A stretch of 7,053 nt of DNA, taken from positions 1 through 7,053 of the forward strand of contig JAJZMW010000075.1 in assembly GCA_021848165.1 (NCBI GenBank), in the 5' to 3' direction. The translations under genes and the position numbers were made by a program. Positions 5,854 through 7,053 of this stretch are shown piece by piece. This DNA is from Thermoplasmata archaeon. Lineage in GTDB: Archaea > Thermoplasmatota > Thermoplasmata > Lutacidiplasmatales > UBA184. Below the pieces are notes generated by a model. That model searched no databases and had not been told where the DNA came from. It saw only the letters and a list, made by a program, of their open reading frames with translations. How positions within the stretch are numbered: position 1 is the stretch's first letter; every line of letters starts with the position of its first letter.

Positions 5854-6938
5854 GATTCCGCCATCGCCGGCTGGAACGGGCAGGCCGGATCCTCCGCGAG
5901 GACGTCGCCCGTCTCGGCGTAGGCGCGGGCCCGAGATCCTCCGCAGACCTCCCGGTACGGGCATCGCCCGCATCGCCCCCGCAGCCGTTCCGGTTCCCGC
6001 AGGACCCGGAAGAGGGGACTGAAGCGGTAGATCGCGGAGAACGGCTCCGTGCGGATGTTGCCCGCCGCGAGCGGCAGGTAGCCGTTCGGGGCGACGTTGC
6101 CGACGTGGTCGACGAACGCGAAACCGCGCCCCTCCTTGATCACCGGTGCTCCCCCCCGCCGGGGAGATGGGGCGATCTGCTCCCGGACCCGGCGGTATTG
6201 GGGCGCGGCGACGGTGGTCATGCGGTACGGCGCGGTCGATGCATGGTGCGCGAGCCAGAGCAGGGCGGCCTCGGTCTCGTCGGCGGACAGGGCCGCGAGC
6301 TCACGGGCCCGGCCCGTCCCGATCACGAAGAACAGTTCCCAGCGCTGCGCGCCGAGCTCCGCGACCAACGCGGCCATCGCCGCCAGGCCCTCGACGGTCT
6401 CGCGGCAGATCGAGGTGTTGATCTGCAGCCGAAGGCCGTGGGCGACGATCGCGCGCGCCGCCGCGAGCGAGGCGGCAAAGGTCCCGGGCACCCCGCGGAA
6501 CCGGTCGTGCACGGTCGCCGTCGGCCCGTCCAGGCTGATCGAGACCGTGTGGACCCCGGCGCGGGCCCACCCTGCGATGACCTCGTCGGTCAACCGGGGG
6601 GTGACGCTCGGGGCGACATCGGTGACGAGGCCGAGGGAGACGGATCGCTCGATGATGGAGGCGAGGTCGGGGCGCTCCGTGGGGTCGCCGCCGGTCAGTA
6701 CGATGAACGGCGGGGAGGGACCGAGGTCCGCAAACTGTTCGAGCAGTCGATGCGCTTCCGCGGTGGATAGCTCGCCCGGATTTCGGTCCGGGATCGCCGC
6801 CGCGCGACAGTGCCGGCAGCGCAGCGCACAGGCTCGGGTCAGTTCCCACGTCACGAGGAACGGCGACTCGGAGAGGTCGCGTCCCGCGAACGGAGCTCCG
6901 CCTCGATTCGGCGGGTGCGCACCCTCCCTCGGCTCCAT
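5850..6938 (-). CDS. Radical SAM protein with C-terminal cysteine cluster, probably acting in heme synthesis (AhbC/AhbD/NirJ-like)
   Basis: The 362-residue protein has the radical SAM cluster motif CALRCRHC (Cys37, Cys41, Cys44), a GGDP SAM-binding motif (83-86) and a SISLDGP strand typical of the SPASM-type branch. Its C-terminus carries Cys323-x2-Cys326-x5-Cys332-x20-Cys353, enough for one further [4Fe-4S] cluster but fewer than the seven cysteines of a full SPASM domain. The CGGSRARAYAETGD tract followed by EDPAC resembles the C-termini of AhbC, AhbD and NirJ, radical SAM enzymes that trim porphyrin side chains. From memory it fits best the uncharacterised radical SAM/SPASM family TIGR04053; I could not check this. 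The first 22 residues are Pro/Gly-rich and outside the fold. It is the first gene of the operon and its stop overlaps the ferrochelatase start (GTGA), which ties it to heme synthesis. The fold is certain; decarboxylation of Fe-coproporphyrin is a hypothesis. A peptide-modifying role is possible, but no precursor peptide is visible nearby. Confidence 0.87.
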   Translation of the reverse strand: MEPREGAHPPNRGGAPFAGRDLSESPFLVTWELTRACALRCRHCRAAAIPDRNPGELSTAEAHRLLEQFADLGPSPPFIVLTGGDPTERPDLASIIERSVSLGLVTDVAPSVTPRLTDEVIAGWARAGVHTVSISLDGPTATVHDRFRGVPGTFAASLAAARAIVAHGLRLQINTSICRETVEGLAAMAALVAELGAQRWELFFVIGTGRARELAALSADETEAALLWLAHHASTAPYRMTTVAAPQYRRVREQIAPSPRRGGAPVIKEGRGFAFVDHVGNVAPNGYLPLAAGNIRTEPFSAIYRFSPLFRVLREPERLRGRCGRCPYREVCGGSRARAYAETGDVLAEDPACPFQPAMAES

Positions 6939-6995
6939 GCTGGATCGGTCGGGCCCCGCGATGCCCGCGGGTCCGACGACCGGGAGGGTTCCGCG

Positions 6996-7002
6996 AAGAT
7001 AA
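6996..7002 (-). promoter_or_regulatory. Possible TATA element for the heme operon
   Basis: The 115 bp upstream of the radical SAM start contain one AT-richer island, read on the minus strand as TTATCTT. It lies about 58-64 nt before ATG 6938, predicting a start near 6972 and a leader of about 35 nt, the same arrangement as for pan. Just upstream of it (7005-7021) is a dyad, CGGCCG-TCGGT-CGGCCG, where an upstream activator or repressor site would lie. Both are weak signals. I see no gene in this stretch. Confidence 0.3.
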
Positions 7003-7053
7003 GACGGCCGTCGGTCGGCCGGTGGGACGTGCTGGTTCGGAGAGGGAACACCG

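Noticed and set aside
5854..5973. N-terminal extension of the ferrochelatase to an in-frame ATG at 5973
   Set aside because: The added 40 residues are encoded within the radical SAM gene and are Arg/Gly-rich without family similarity; GTG 5853 with the GTGA overlap fits the operon and the family start better.
5751..6770. A 339-codon plus-strand frame antisense to the radical SAM gene
   Set aside because: Arg/Gly-rich with no recognisable domain, and fully opposite a gene with intact cysteine motifs and coupled neighbours.
1..7053. CRISPR array, insertion sequence, prophage or defence island
   Set aside because: No regularly spaced repeats, no transposase or integrase motifs, no terminal inverted repeats, and the recognised genes are housekeeping or metabolic.

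Overview
This is a high-GC stretch (roughly 70% G+C by eye) of archaeal chromosome. Three genes fix the domain: a proteasome-activating nucleotidase (PAN), an archaeal-type pantoate kinase, and ribosomal protein L10e (uL16). Rare AT-rich islands sit at the distances from start codons expected of archaeal TATA boxes, and several starts look leaderless or nearly so. The proteins lack the strongly acidic composition of haloarchaea. A high-GC, non-halophilic euryarchaeal lineage, for example soil or sediment Thermoplasmatota, would fit, but this placement is only a guess.

Layout, left to right. Positions 1-1184 (minus strand) hold PAN, cut off at the window edge a few residues before its C-terminus. 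A 94-bp divergent intergenic region (1185-1278) with one central TATA-like element separates it from a plus-strand pair: pantoate kinase (1279-2238) and L10e (2235-2753), joined by an ATGA stop/start overlap. A universal stress protein gene (2734-3201, minus) converges on L10e and overlaps its 3' end by 20 bp. After a 232-bp gap with no recognisable gene comes a tightly packed minus-strand operon. In transcription order it encodes a radical SAM protein (6938 to 5850), a ferrochelatase (5853 to 4903) and a HemY/CgoX-type porphyrinogen oxidase (4906 to 3434). Each junction is a 4-bp overlap (GTGA, then ATGA). The last 115 bp (6939-7053) are the upstream region of that operon.

How the genes fit together. 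The left half is housekeeping: the ATPase that feeds the proteasome, the archaeal route to coenzyme A, and a ribosomal protein. The right half looks like a late heme-biosynthesis module. The ferrochelatase resembles the coproporphyrin-type (CpfC) enzymes of Gram-positive bacteria and the oxidase resembles HemY/CgoX. The radical SAM protein belongs to the same broad group as the AhbC/AhbD/NirJ heme enzymes and is translationally coupled to the ferrochelatase. No ChdC/HemQ is seen in the window. The most interesting reading is a hybrid pathway in which oxidation and iron insertion occur at the coproporphyrin level and the radical SAM protein performs the final decarboxylations. This is inference from context.

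Two residue-level anomalies also deserve attention. The pantoate kinase has glycine where its family has a conserved aspartate. The ferrochelatase has histidine where CpfC enzymes have the iron-ligand tyrosine.
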